Source: Thioalkalivibrio sp. ALJ21 (lineage in GTDB: Bacteria > Pseudomonadota > Gammaproteobacteria > Ectothiorhodospirales > Ectothiorhodospiraceae). Taken from it: 64,000 nucleotides of DNA. The translations under genes and the position numbers were made by a program. Below are positions 9,389 through 17,349 of the stretch, piece after piece. How positions within the stretch are numbered: position 1 is the first letter of the stretch; every line of letters begins with the position of its first letter. A model generated the notes under the pieces. That model ran no database searches. It was not told the DNA's origin and saw only the letters and a program-made list of their open reading frames with translations. The stretch lies in assembly GCF_000378605.1 (NCBI RefSeq), contig NZ_KB905155.1:1-64000 (forward strand). Reading direction: 5' to 3'.

Positions 9389-9663
9389 GGTCACGTTCCT
9401 CACTTCACCGGGGGGTGTCTTTTACCGGAGGACAGTCTAGGAAGAGATGCCTGAAGGCGACAGCGGAGGTGGGCGATTCTGAGACATGAATACGAGGTTT
9501 CTCATACGTGTTTTGAACGGCTTGGAAGTTTTGCGGCCTGGAGGTCACATTCAGTCGCGCAACCTTGTGCCCCCGGAATTTCACGCAGCGTTCAGGTCTT
9601 CGCCGCTAACTTGAATGATGCAGTTGTGCAGCGCGGCCCTGTGGCCGCGCAACGGAGGCAGAG

Positions 9664-10119
9664 ATGAAAAAGACAGTGTTGTTAGCGGCGGTGGCGAGCG
9701 TGGCCTTTCTGCTCGCCGGTTGCCAGACGCCGCCCACCAAACAGCAGACCGGTGCGGTGATTGGCGGTGCGGCCGGTGGTGTCATCGGTTCCCAGATCGG
9801 CGGTGGCCGGGGGCGGACCGCGGCGATCATCGCCGGTACGCTGGCCGGCGCAGCGATCGGCGGCTCCGTGGGGCGCACTATGGACCAGGTCGATCGCCAG
9901 CAGGTTTCGCATACCCTGGAGCACAACCCGGATCACCGGGCATCCACCTGGCAGAACCCCAATACCGGATACCAGTATCAGGCTACCCCCACGCGCACCT
10001 ATCAGGCGCACGGGCAGGACTGCCGCGAGTACCAGGTGCAGACGACGATGAACGGACAGCCGGAAACGGTAAACGGTACGGCGTGCAGGGATGCGCAGGG
10101 ACGCTGGGTCAATCAGTAG
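9664..10119 (+). CDS. Glycine-zipper lipoprotein (SlyB/17-kDa antigen type)
   Basis: This 151-residue lipoprotein has signal peptide MKKTVLLAAVASVAFLLAGC with a clear lipobox (LAGC). A glycine-zipper double helix follows (GAVIGGAAGGVIGSQIGG, then AIIAGTLAGAAIGGSVG). The C-terminal segment contains two cysteines (QDCREYQ, GTACRD) that could form a disulfide, as in many 17-kDa surface antigens. GGAGG lies 5 bases before the start. Members are outer-membrane proteins often linked to envelope stress. It appears monocistronic, ending at a bidirectional terminator shared with soxB. Confidence 0.85.
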   Translation: MKKTVLLAAVASVAFLLAGCQTPPTKQQTGAVIGGAAGGVIGSQIGGGRGRTAAIIAGTLAGAAIGGSVGRTMDQVDRQQVSHTLEHNPDHRASTWQNPNTGYQYQATPTRTYQAHGQDCREYQVQTTMNGQPETVNGTACRDAQGRWVNQ

Positions 10120-10136
10120 TAACGGTCATCTCCTAC

Positions 10137-10165
10137 AAAAAAGCCCCGCAATCGCGGGGCTTTCT
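10137..10165. terminator. Bidirectional terminator between the lipoprotein gene and soxB
   Basis: AGCCCCGC-AATC-GCGGGGCT is flanked by A residues on the left and T residues on the right, so it can work for both convergent transcripts. Confidence 0.85.
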
Positions 10166-10187
10166 CGTTCCTGGGCCTGTGGCAGGA

Positions 10188-11999
10188 TCAGGAGGGTCGG
10201 TACATGTCCTCGGTTGTCGGGACATAGCCGAGGTTGTCCTCGCCAATACCCTTGACCTTGGGCTCGTTGAGTTCGCTGATGCGAACACCATTGGACTGGT
10301 TGCGCAGGTACTCGGCGACGTTGTCCCAGATCATCGTGCCGGTACCGCCCGCCGGCTCCTGCTGGACGCTGGCCCAGCCGGCGACGACGTATTCCTTGTC
10401 CGGGTCGACCTTCTCGCCGCCCAGTTCCATATCGGAGATTCGGTTGCCGATCTCGGCTTCCGGATCGATCGCATACCGAAGGCCGCCCACGCGGACCATG
10501 TCGCCACCTTGCTGGTAGAACGGGTCGGCGTTGAACAGGTTGTCGGCGACGTCTTCCAGGATGTCCTTGATCTGCGCACCGGTCATGGCGTTGCGGGTGG
10601 TCTCCGGATAGGTCAGGCCGGTCTGGTCCATGATGTGCTCGAAGGTGATTGGCATGCCCGGGAGTACGGTCGTCCCCCAGCGGAAGCCTGGCGAGAACGC
10701 GATCTGGGCATCGTGGACCTCCATCAGCGCATCACAGATTAGCTGGTCGAAAGTGCCGTTGAAGTTGCCACGGCGGAACAGCAGGTCCTCGGCGACGGCC
10801 AGCTCTTCGGAGAGTTTCTCCTCCATGTTGAAGGTGTCGCCGTCATAGGTGACGTCCTGGCTGCGCATGTTGTCGACGAACTCGGCCATCTCCGGATCTT
10901 CGTCCAGGAGGTTGGCGAACACCGGGACCAGGCGGTATTCCCAGTCCTTGATCTCGCCGTCGCGGAAATCGAAGTCCAGCACACCGACGAACTTGGCGTT
11001 AGAGCCCGCGTTGGTGACCAGGCAGGTGCCGCCATCGGGGCGCTCCACCGGCAGCGGCTGCGGGACGGCATCGTGCGTGTGACCGCCCATGATCGCGTCT
11101 AGACCCTCGACCATGCCGGCCATCTTGATGTCCACGTCCATGCCGTTATGCGACAGTGCGACCACGATCTCCGCGCCTTCTTCGCGCGCGGCGTTGACCT
11201 GCTGCTGCATGTCGTCGGGGCGAATGCCAAACGACCACTGCTCGATCATCCAGCGCGGGTTGGCGATTGGGGTGTAGGGGAAGGCCTGGCCGATCACGGC
11301 GACGTTGACACCATTCAACTCGCGGATCACGTACGGCTTGAAAATCAGGTCGCCCCAGTCCACGTCGCGCACGTTCTGAGCGACGAAGTCGATCCCGGCA
11401 TCGGCGAAATCGCCGTTGACGACCTCTTCCACGCGGTCGGCGCCGTAGGTGAATTCCCAGTGGCCGGTCATGATGTCGATGCCCAGCAGCTTTTGCGCAT
11501 CGACCATGTCCTGGGCATTGGTCCACAGCGCGGTACCCGAACCACCACCCCAGGTGTCGCCTCCGTCCAGCAGCAGCGAGTTGGGGCGGGAGTCGCGCAA
11601 CTTCTTGACCAGCGTCTTCAGCTGCGGGAAGCCGCCGACGCGACCGTACTGTTCGGCCGCCTCCATGAAGTTCAGGTTGGTGTAGGCGTGGGCAAAGATG
11701 CTGTCGCGTTCGATGTCATAGTGCTTGAGGAAGTGCTCGCCAACGATGTGCGGCGGGCGGTTGCGCATATCGGCTACGCCCAGGTTCACGTTGGGCTCGC
11801 GGAAATAGATCGGCTTGAGCTGCGCATGGCAGTCGGTGTAGTGCAGCAGGTGCACATTGCCGAAACGATCCAGCATGTCGTACGGGTCTCCCGAGGTGCC
11901 GTACTTGCCATTGGTGGCCTTGGCGCAGCCCGCCAGAGGGAAACCGGCCACGCTGGCGGCGGCCAGCAGCTGCATGAATTCGCGGCGTGAGATATGCAT
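10188..11999 (-). CDS. soxB: SoxB, periplasmic dimanganese thiosulfohydrolase
   Basis: This 603-residue protein has a Tat-type signal (SRREFMQLLAAASVAG) and the calcineurin-like metallophosphoesterase plus 5'-nucleotidase C-terminal architecture of SoxB. Visible motifs are LLHYTDCHAQLKP, LLLDGGDTWGGGSGTALW, GHWEFTYGADRVEE, ALSHNGMDVDIKMA and GGHTHDAVPQPL, which carry the metal ligands. SoxB hydrolyses the sulfonate from thiosulfate carried on SoxYZ. No other sox gene lies nearby, so it must cooperate with SoxYZ and SoxAX encoded elsewhere. A stand-alone soxB is a known pattern in purple sulfur bacteria and Thioalkalivibrio-like organisms. Confidence 0.95.
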   Translation of the reverse strand: MHISRREFMQLLAAASVAGFPLAGCAKATNGKYGTSGDPYDMLDRFGNVHLLHYTDCHAQLKPIYFREPNVNLGVADMRNRPPHIVGEHFLKHYDIERDSIFAHAYTNLNFMEAAEQYGRVGGFPQLKTLVKKLRDSRPNSLLLDGGDTWGGGSGTALWTNAQDMVDAQKLLGIDIMTGHWEFTYGADRVEEVVNGDFADAGIDFVAQNVRDVDWGDLIFKPYVIRELNGVNVAVIGQAFPYTPIANPRWMIEQWSFGIRPDDMQQQVNAAREEGAEIVVALSHNGMDVDIKMAGMVEGLDAIMGGHTHDAVPQPLPVERPDGGTCLVTNAGSNAKFVGVLDFDFRDGEIKDWEYRLVPVFANLLDEDPEMAEFVDNMRSQDVTYDGDTFNMEEKLSEELAVAEDLLFRRGNFNGTFDQLICDALMEVHDAQIAFSPGFRWGTTVLPGMPITFEHIMDQTGLTYPETTRNAMTGAQIKDILEDVADNLFNADPFYQQGGDMVRVGGLRYAIDPEAEIGNRISDMELGGEKVDPDKEYVVAGWASVQQEPAGGTGTMIWDNVAEYLRNQSNGVRISELNEPKVKGIGEDNLGYVPTTEDMYRPS

Positions 12000-12162
12000 G
12001 AGGGTCCTACCTCTCTCTACTGTCGTTTATTGTGATTTATTGGTTTCTCGAAGCAGCAGTCTAGACGCTGCATCTTTGTGGAACATTCCCTGGGCACGGA
12101 GCCTCCATGCCGACTGGCGCGACGCCTGGCTGGTATGAAGCCGTATTCAGCCCGCAGTGCCT

Positions 12163-12188
12163 CCAGAACCGGATTCCCCGGCTTCTGG
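12163..12188 (-). terminator. Possible terminator hairpin after the M48 protease gene
   Basis: CCAGAACCGG pairs with CCGGCTTCTGG (one bulged C) in the 250-base gap between the protease and soxB, both on the minus strand. It lacks a clear T run, so it may only be an mRNA 3'-end structure. Confidence 0.35.
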
Positions 12189-12252
12189 CTGTGACGGATG
12201 CTGATGTCTGCCCTTGAGCGTGCCCCGATCCTTCGTGGGGTGCGGCGTCTCC

Positions 12253-13695
12253 CTAGCGACGCTGTTCGCGCGCCTGCCGCGCGGTTTCCTTGGCCGTGTC
12301 TCGCTTGTCTTCGATCCGCTGGATATCGCGCTCGCTGGCATCGCGTGCGTCGATGGCGGCTTCGAACTGACGTACCGATTCTTCGTACTGCGCGCGGTGG
12401 AAAAAGAACTCCGCCATGGCCTCGCGGCTGATCGCAATATAGCCGGCCCCATCCGCGATGTCTGCCTTCAGTCGCAGCAACTCGGGGTTGGGCGCGCGTT
12501 CATTGCGGATCATCTCGTTGACGATGCGGATGGCGCGGTCGGGGTTGTCGAGATCTCGGTGCACGCGGGCCAGCACTTCGCGGATGACCGGGTGCCCGGG
12601 GTAGACCGCGTCCAGGTCATTCAGGATCTCGAGCGCCGCTTCGTGGTTGCCGCGTTCGCGCTCCAGTGCGACGCGCGCCAGCTCCAGCGTCATCCCGGGG
12701 GCCTCCTCGACCGGGATTTCCTCCAGCCGTTCGGCGGCGCGGTCCAGTTCGCCGCGCTCCAGGTGAGCCACCATTGCGCCGTAGATCTGGTGCGGGGCCG
12801 GGTCCGAGGCCCCGCGATGGATCTCGATCGCACGGCGCGGGTCCTTCAGGGCCCGGGTGCGGGCCTGCATCCACTGGAACTCGGGGCCGCGGTTGCGCGT
12901 GTCCACCGCCGGCAGGCCGGCCGCGCGATTGCGGGCGTCGGTGATACGGTCGAGCGTGACCGGGTGGGTGCGCAGGTACTCGGGCACCGCGTCGCCAACG
13001 CCGCGCGAGAGTTCCTGTAGACGCTCGAAGAAATCCGCCATCGCGTTCGGGTCGAAGTCGGCGCTGGCCAGTATGCGCATGCCGGCGCGGTCGGCCTCGG
13101 CCTCGTTGGCGCGGGTGAAGTTGATCTGTTGCTGGATACCGCCCGCGACACCGCCGGTGATGATGGCCGAGCCCAGGGTTGGATCCGCCATCGATGCCAG
13201 GACCCCGGCGAGGATGGCCAGGCCGGTGGTGAAGTTGACCTCGCGCCCGCGCGCGAACATTCGGGCCAGGTGGCGTTGGGTGACGTGTGCAATTTCGTGG
13301 GCCATGACGGCGGCCAGTTCGGCCTCGTCGCGCACCTCGAGCATCAGTCCGGAGTGCACCCCGATGATTCCGCCGGGCATCGCAAAGGCGTTGACCTGAC
13401 CGTTGTCGATCGTCAGGAAGTAGAACGGGCCATCTGCGTCAGGGGCATTGGCGAGCAGCTGCCGGCCAAGGGAGTCGACGTAGAAGGAAACTTCCGGATC
13501 GGTCACCAGTGGCAGGGACCGCCGGATCTCTCGAAGCAGGGAGCGGCCGAGCTCGCGCTCTTCCGCGGGGGTCAGTACGCCACCGGAGGCCTCGCCCAGA
13601 TCGGGCAGGGCGGTCCCGGAGGCCGAAACCGTTGGAGCCCCCAGCGTGAGTACCAGGAGCAGGGTCGAAAGTAGCGTGAGAAGCCGTGTCTTCAT
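12253..13695 (-). CDS. bepA: BepA/YfgC-type periplasmic M48 metalloprotease with TPR repeats
   Basis: The protein is 480 residues with signal peptide LLTLLSTLLLVLTLGAPTVSA. The M48 catalytic domain has the zinc motif HEIAH (VMAHEIAHVTQRHLARM) and the downstream ligand region NEAEADRAGMRI. The C-terminal half is helical TPR-like repeats. This architecture and length fit BepA, an envelope quality-control protease/chaperone for outer-membrane beta-barrels and LptD. The start at MKTRLL gives a proper signal peptide; an upstream extension is possible in frame but unlikely. No Shine-Dalgarno sequence is visible and a strong hairpin lies just upstream of the start. Confidence 0.85.
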   Translation of the reverse strand: MKTRLLTLLSTLLLVLTLGAPTVSASGTALPDLGEASGGVLTPAEERELGRSLLREIRRSLPLVTDPEVSFYVDSLGRQLLANAPDADGPFYFLTIDNGQVNAFAMPGGIIGVHSGLMLEVRDEAELAAVMAHEIAHVTQRHLARMFARGREVNFTTGLAILAGVLASMADPTLGSAIITGGVAGGIQQQINFTRANEAEADRAGMRILASADFDPNAMADFFERLQELSRGVGDAVPEYLRTHPVTLDRITDARNRAAGLPAVDTRNRGPEFQWMQARTRALKDPRRAIEIHRGASDPAPHQIYGAMVAHLERGELDRAAERLEEIPVEEAPGMTLELARVALERERGNHEAALEILNDLDAVYPGHPVIREVLARVHRDLDNPDRAIRIVNEMIRNERAPNPELLRLKADIADGAGYIAISREAMAEFFFHRAQYEESVRQFEAAIDARDASERDIQRIEDKRDTAKETARQAREQRR

Positions 13696-13700
13696 ACGAC

Positions 13701-13727
13701 GGAGGCCGGCCGTTGGGGCCGGCCTCC
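13701..13727 (-). terminator. GC-rich hairpin between the 127-residue gene and bepA
   Basis: GGAGGCCGGCC-5-GGCCGGCCTCC is an 11-bp perfect stem in the leader 6 bases from the bepA start. It may end the upstream transcript or hide the bepA ribosome-binding region; no T tract follows on the minus strand. Confidence 0.45.
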
Positions 13728-13753
13728 GAAGGGTCTTGGCATCGCGGGGTCGG

Positions 13754-14137
13754 TTACTTGCCGAGGCCCGGAGCCGAAGAGTAGGTGCGCATGCTGTCAC
13801 GGGTTTCCCAGAGCTTCGGCTTGAGCATCGCTTCCGGGATCATGAACTTCTTGCGGTCCAGCACCTTGTGGGTACGCACGATCTTGACCACGTCGTCGTA
13901 CTTCAGCTTGAACAGGAGACCCACGTCACCGCCGGAGGTGCGGCGCACGATCATGTACTCGTCTTCCATGCTGTGCACGTAGATGTTGGCCGGGCGCAGC
14001 TTGCCGTTTTCGTCCTTCATGGTCACGGCGTAATGGCCGTTGACCTGGAATTCGCTCTTGTCCACCGCAAAGTCCTCCGCGAATGAATCAGGGGTTGATC
14101 GTCCGGACGAGCCCGCCCGAGAGCCGGTTGCGTCCAT
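13754..14137 (-). CDS. Conserved-looking protein of unknown function (127 residues)
   Basis: I do not recognise this protein. It is soluble, mixed charged and hydrophobic, with no signal peptide, cysteines or membrane segment. A flexible Ser/Gly-rich N-terminus is followed by a compact basic domain (GHYAVTMKDENGKLRPANIYVHSMEDEYMIV, then LFKLKYDDVVKIVRTHKVLDRKKF). The start was placed at the ATG preceded by AAGGAAA; longer in-frame starts run into the opposite gene's promoter area. It is divergent from the rhodanese and tusA genes of the sulfur oxidation cluster, about 200 bases away, so a link to sulfur metabolism is possible but unproven. Confidence 0.7.
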   Translation of the reverse strand: MDATGSRAGSSGRSTPDSFAEDFAVDKSEFQVNGHYAVTMKDENGKLRPANIYVHSMEDEYMIVRRTSGGDVGLLFKLKYDDVVKIVRTHKVLDRKKFMIPEAMLKPKLWETRDSMRTYSSAPGLGK

Positions 14138-14334
14138 CAGTATTTCCTTCAACTCGGAAAGATAGCACGACTTCTGTCCGCGAGAGAACAAACCACCCGT
14201 TGGCGGGCGGACAAGTTTGCATTTGCGGCCCGTTTCGCTATTCTCCGCGCCCATCCTCCGCGACCGGGGCCTTTATCGGAGTCCCGCGAGCGAGGCAGGC
14301 AAATGCGGTTCAGCACACTTGGAGTGGCGCGCGC

Positions 14335-14664
14335 ATGTACGGATTCTCGGAGATTACGGCCGACGAACTCGAGCAGTGGCGAACGGAAGGCAAGTCCTTT
14401 CGGCTTGTCGATGTACGCTCCCCCGGCGAGACGTCCCGCGGCGTCATTCCCGGTGCAGAACTGGTGCCGCTGACGGTCCTGCCGTTGCGCAAGGACGAGT
14501 TCCTGGGGGGCGACACGCCGCTGGTCCTGTATTGCCAGAGTGGCGCTCGTTCCGCCCAGGCCTGCGCGTTCCTTGCGCAGCAAGGGCTGGAGACCGCGAA
14601 CAGCCTGCGTGGCGGTATCGTGGGGTGGGCCCAGGCCGGCAAGTCGGTCGTCACCCCGGATTAG
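14335..14664 (+). CDS. Single-domain rhodanese-like sulfurtransferase
   Basis: The protein is 109 residues, one rhodanese domain, cytoplasmic. The conserved start segment is FRLVDVRSPGETSRGVIPGA, and the active-site loop is LYCQSGARS, whose Cys carries the persulfide. It lies about 140 bases upstream of tusA and the sHdr genes. It probably mobilises sulfane sulfur from thiosulfate, glutathione persulfide or a similar donor onto TusA, the first step of the cytoplasmic sulfur relay seen in other sulfur oxidisers. The donor is inferred from family and neighbours, not from the sequence. Confidence 0.88.
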   Translation: MYGFSEITADELEQWRTEGKSFRLVDVRSPGETSRGVIPGAELVPLTVLPLRKDEFLGGDTPLVLYCQSGARSAQACAFLAQQGLETANSLRGGIVGWAQAGKSVVTPD

Positions 14665-14671
14665 AATTCGG

Positions 14672-14700
14672 TTGTATTCCGATCCCATTTCCCCTATAAG
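14672..14700 (+). promoter_or_regulatory. Candidate sigma-70 promoter for tusA and the sHdr genes
   Basis: TTGTAT, a 17-base spacer, then TATAAG, about 105 bases upstream of the tusA start. The -10 element is 5/6 to consensus, the -35 element 3/6, and the spacing is ideal. Confidence 0.5.
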
Positions 14701-14804
14701 GGTGAATTCGGCTGGCAAGGGTTCGATCGTTGTGGTCCCCAAACCACCCCGGTTCGTGCCTCAGCATCCAACTGATTTTGGTAACGCACTAAAGGAGACA
14801 CACC

Positions 14805-15035
14805 ATGGCCAACTTTGACCAAGAACTCGACGCTTCCGGCCTGAACTGCCCGCTGCCGATCCTGCGCGCCAAGAAGGCCCTGGCGGCCATGGAAACCGGT
14901 CAAGTTCTGCACATCATTGCCACCGATCCGGGTGCCGTGAAGGACTTCCAGGCCTTCGCCAAGCAGACCGGCAACGAGCTGATGGAACACAAGGAAGAAG
15001 GCGGCAAGTTCTACTTCCTCGTGAAGAAGTCCTAA
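14805..15035 (+). CDS. tusA: TusA sulfur carrier protein
   Basis: This 76-residue cytoplasmic protein has the invariant CPxP motif (LNCPLPILRAKKAL, Cys15) that binds sulfur as persulfide, and the two-helix/four-strand TusA pattern. It carries a strong ribosome-binding site (AAAGGAGA). Its place between the rhodanese gene and shdrC1 identifies it as the sulfur donor in sulfur oxidation rather than the tRNA-thiolation TusA. It is predicted to take sulfur from rhodanese or DsrE and deliver it to sHdr. A stem-loop without a T tract follows, so partial read-through into shdrC1 is likely. Confidence 0.93.
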   Translation: MANFDQELDASGLNCPLPILRAKKALAAMETGQVLHIIATDPGAVKDFQAFAKQTGNELMEHKEEGGKFYFLVKKS

Positions 15036-15056
15036 GGCGTCTCTAAGTGCCTGAAA

Positions 15057-15089
15057 CGGGGCGGCGATCCGCAAGGATCGACCGCCCCG
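15057..15089 (+). other. Stem-loop between tusA and shdrC1
   Basis: CGGGGCGGCGATCC pairs with GGATCGACCGCCCCG around a GCAA tetraloop with one bulged base. There is no T tract, so it is more likely an mRNA-stabilising or processing element that lets tusA accumulate than a terminator. Confidence 0.6.
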
Positions 15090-15204
15090 ATTCCTGAAAA
15101 ACGACGGTTGCCATGCGGTAACTGGATAGGTGCCTGGACGAGGTCTAGGCTGGCTGAGCAAGGTTCTCAAGAAACCTGCATCGCCAACAGCGAAGAGGTG
15201 ACAT

Positions 15205-15897
15205 ATGGCGACATACGCTGAGATGCAGCAAATCTTCGACGACATCCGCGGAGATTTTCGCTACGACCACGAACTCAACGGCTGTCTGAACTGCGGCATC
15301 TGCACGGCAACGTGCCCCTCTGCTCAGTTCTACGACTACTCCCCGCGCGAGATCGTCCAGCTGCTGTGGACCGAAAACGTCGAGCAGATCTACGACGCGA
15401 TGCAGGAAAAGATCTGGGCCTGCGCTCAGTGCATGACCTGTGCCGCTCGCTGCCCGTTCAAGAATTCCCCTGGTGGCCTGGTCGCGATTATGCGCGAAGT
15501 GGCCATCAAGCACGAAATGCAATCCGCGAAGGACGTGCTCCGTCCGTTCGGTCGCGTGATGCTGAAGCTGATCACCACGGGTAACCAGCTGTCGCCCGAC
15601 ATGATCCAGCCCGACCACTTCCCCGACTGGGGCCCCAACATCCAGAAGGTGGAAGGTGACCTGCGCATCCTGCGCAAGGCGATTCCGGTGAAGACGCTGC
15701 AGACGGTCGAGACCGCCTGGGAAGTGTCCCTGAAGACCTCGGTCGAGATGTACACCATCTGGGAAATGACCGGGGTGCTCAAGTCCCTCGAGCTGATGGA
15801 CGAGAACCTCTTCGACGTGATCGAAGACTTCATCGACGAGAAGCGCGAGGACTACGAAGACTGGCTCGAGGAGCAGGAAGAGGAAGACGACGAGTAA
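15205..15897 (+). CDS. shdrC1: sHdrC1, iron-sulfur subunit of sulfur-oxidising heterodisulfide-reductase-like complex
   Basis: The protein is 230 residues with two classical 4Fe-4S motifs: CLNCGICTATCP (Cys27, 30, 33, 37) and CAQCMTCAARCP (Cys73, 76, 79, 83). A helical region and a very acidic tail (EEQEEEDDE) follow. This matches HdrC of the bacterial sHdr complex rather than methanogen HdrC, given the gene order C1-B1-A-hyp-C2-B2. It should pass electrons between the HdrA flavin and the HdrB1 cluster site in the cytoplasm. It begins the operon proper, with AGAGGTG before the ATG. Confidence 0.93.
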   Translation: MATYAEMQQIFDDIRGDFRYDHELNGCLNCGICTATCPSAQFYDYSPREIVQLLWTENVEQIYDAMQEKIWACAQCMTCAARCPFKNSPGGLVAIMREVAIKHEMQSAKDVLRPFGRVMLKLITTGNQLSPDMIQPDHFPDWGPNIQKVEGDLRILRKAIPVKTLQTVETAWEVSLKTSVEMYTIWEMTGVLKSLELMDENLFDVIEDFIDEKREDYEDWLEEQEEEDDE

Positions 15898-15942
15898 GTC
15901 GTCCCGTTTCCGACTCCACTCCAGGACATCAGGAGAAGCGTT

Positions 15943-17349
15943 ATGAGTGAACAGACCCCAGGCAATCACAACCAGAACGGCGAAGGTGCCGGTGCTGGCA
16001 CCATGAAGCCCGGCTTCCACAATACCGACGGTCAGGGCATCGCCGGTCACGGTTCCTTCTTCCAGGCGACCGACCTGTCCAAGGAAGACGCGATCAAGGC
16101 GACCGACTGGGTGCGCAAGCACGTCGACCGCCGCACGGTCGACCTCGGCGACCGCATGGATGACGTCCGCGAGCACATGTACGAGCTCGAAAAAGACGGT
16201 CAGATCATCATCCACCGCATCGAGGACCAGCACGAGCCGATGTCGGTGAAGACCCTGTTCGGCTGGGACAAGAAGGTCCCGACCAAGCAGCTCTGGCACC
16301 ACAAGTCCTGTGGCCAGTGCGGGAACATCCCGGGCTACCCGACCTCCCTGCTGTGGTTCATGAACAAGTTCGGCTTCGAGCCGGGCAAGGACTACCTCGA
16401 CGAGACCGACCAGACCTCCTGCACCGCGTGGAACTACCACGGTTCCGGTATCGGGAACGTCGAGTCGCTGGCAGCGGTGTTCCTGCGCAACTTCCACCAG
16501 GCCTACGTCTCCGGCAAGCAGCACGGCCACGAGCTGGGTCATTTCTACCCGCTCGTCCATTGCGGCACCTCCTTTGGTAACTACAAGGAGATCCGCAAGT
16601 ATCTGGTTGAGTCCGCCGAGCTGCGCGAGAAGGTCACCAAGATCCTTGGCAAGCTGGGTCGCCTGGTCGACGGCAAGCTGGTCATCCCGGAAGAGATCAT
16701 CCACTACTCCGAGTGGGTGCACGTGATGCGTAACCGCATCGCCTCCGAGCTGCAGACCATCGACGTATCGAATATCCGTACCACCTCCCACGTGGCGTGC
16801 CATTACTACAAGATGGTCCACGAGGATGCGGTGTACGACCCGTCCGTGCTGGGTGGCAACCGTACCGCGATCATTACCTCCACCGCCCAGGCCCTGGGTG
16901 CGCAGGTGATCGACTATTCCACCTGGTACGACTGCTGCGGCTTCGGCTTCCGCCACATCATCTCCGAACGCGAGTTCACCCGCTCGTTCACGATGGATCG
17001 CAAGATCCGCGTGGCCCGCGAGGAAGCCAACGCCGACGTGATGCTCGCCAACGACACCGGCTGCGTCACGACCATGGACAAGAACCAGTGGATCGGTAAG
17101 GCCCACAACCAGAACTTCCAGATTCCGATCATGGCGGAAGTCCAGTTCGCGGCCCTGGCCTGCGGCGCGGATCCGTTCAAGATCGTCCAGCTGCAGTGGC
17201 ACGCATCGCCCTGCGAAGACCTGGTCGAGAAGATGGGGATCTCCTGGGACGAGGCCAAGAAGACCTTCCAGGAATACCTGAAGGAAGTCGAGGCCGGCAA
17301 TATCGAATACCTCTACAATCCTGAGCTCGCTTACGGGGGCAAAGTCTGA
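15943..17349 (+). CDS. shdrB1: sHdrB1, CCG-domain catalytic subunit of sHdr
   Basis: The protein is 468 residues, longer than sHdrB2, with an N-terminal extension of about 100 residues. Cysteine-rich patches are HHKSCGQCGNIPG, HVACHYYKM and TWYDCCGFGFRH (the CCG motif), followed by NDTGCVTTM and LACGADP, which bind non-cubane iron-sulfur clusters in HdrB-type proteins. In the proposed pathway the HdrB subunits host chemistry on a bound persulfide or on lipoate. AGGAG precedes the start. The stop and the shdrA start overlap by one base (TGATG), so the two are translationally coupled. Confidence 0.92.
   Translation: MSEQTPGNHNQNGEGAGAGTMKPGFHNTDGQGIAGHGSFFQATDLSKEDAIKATDWVRKHVDRRTVDLGDRMDDVREHMYELEKDGQIIIHRIEDQHEPMSVKTLFGWDKKVPTKQLWHHKSCGQCGNIPGYPTSLLWFMNKFGFEPGKDYLDETDQTSCTAWNYHGSGIGNVESLAAVFLRNFHQAYVSGKQHGHELGHFYPLVHCGTSFGNYKEIRKYLVESAELREKVTKILGKLGRLVDGKLVIPEEIIHYSEWVHVMRNRIASELQTIDVSNIRTTSHVACHYYKMVHEDAVYDPSVLGGNRTAIITSTAQALGAQVIDYSTWYDCCGFGFRHIISEREFTRSFTMDRKIRVAREEANADVMLANDTGCVTTMDKNQWIGKAHNQNFQIPIMAEVQFAALACGADPFKIVQLQWHASPCEDLVEKMGISWDEAKKTFQEYLKEVEAGNIEYLYNPELAYGGKV

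Noticed and set aside
15145-17202. A 685-codon antisense frame over shdrC1 and shdrB1
   Set aside because: It mirrors the codon structure of the sHdr genes, is Val/Leu/His/Asp biased, and has no start signal or motif.
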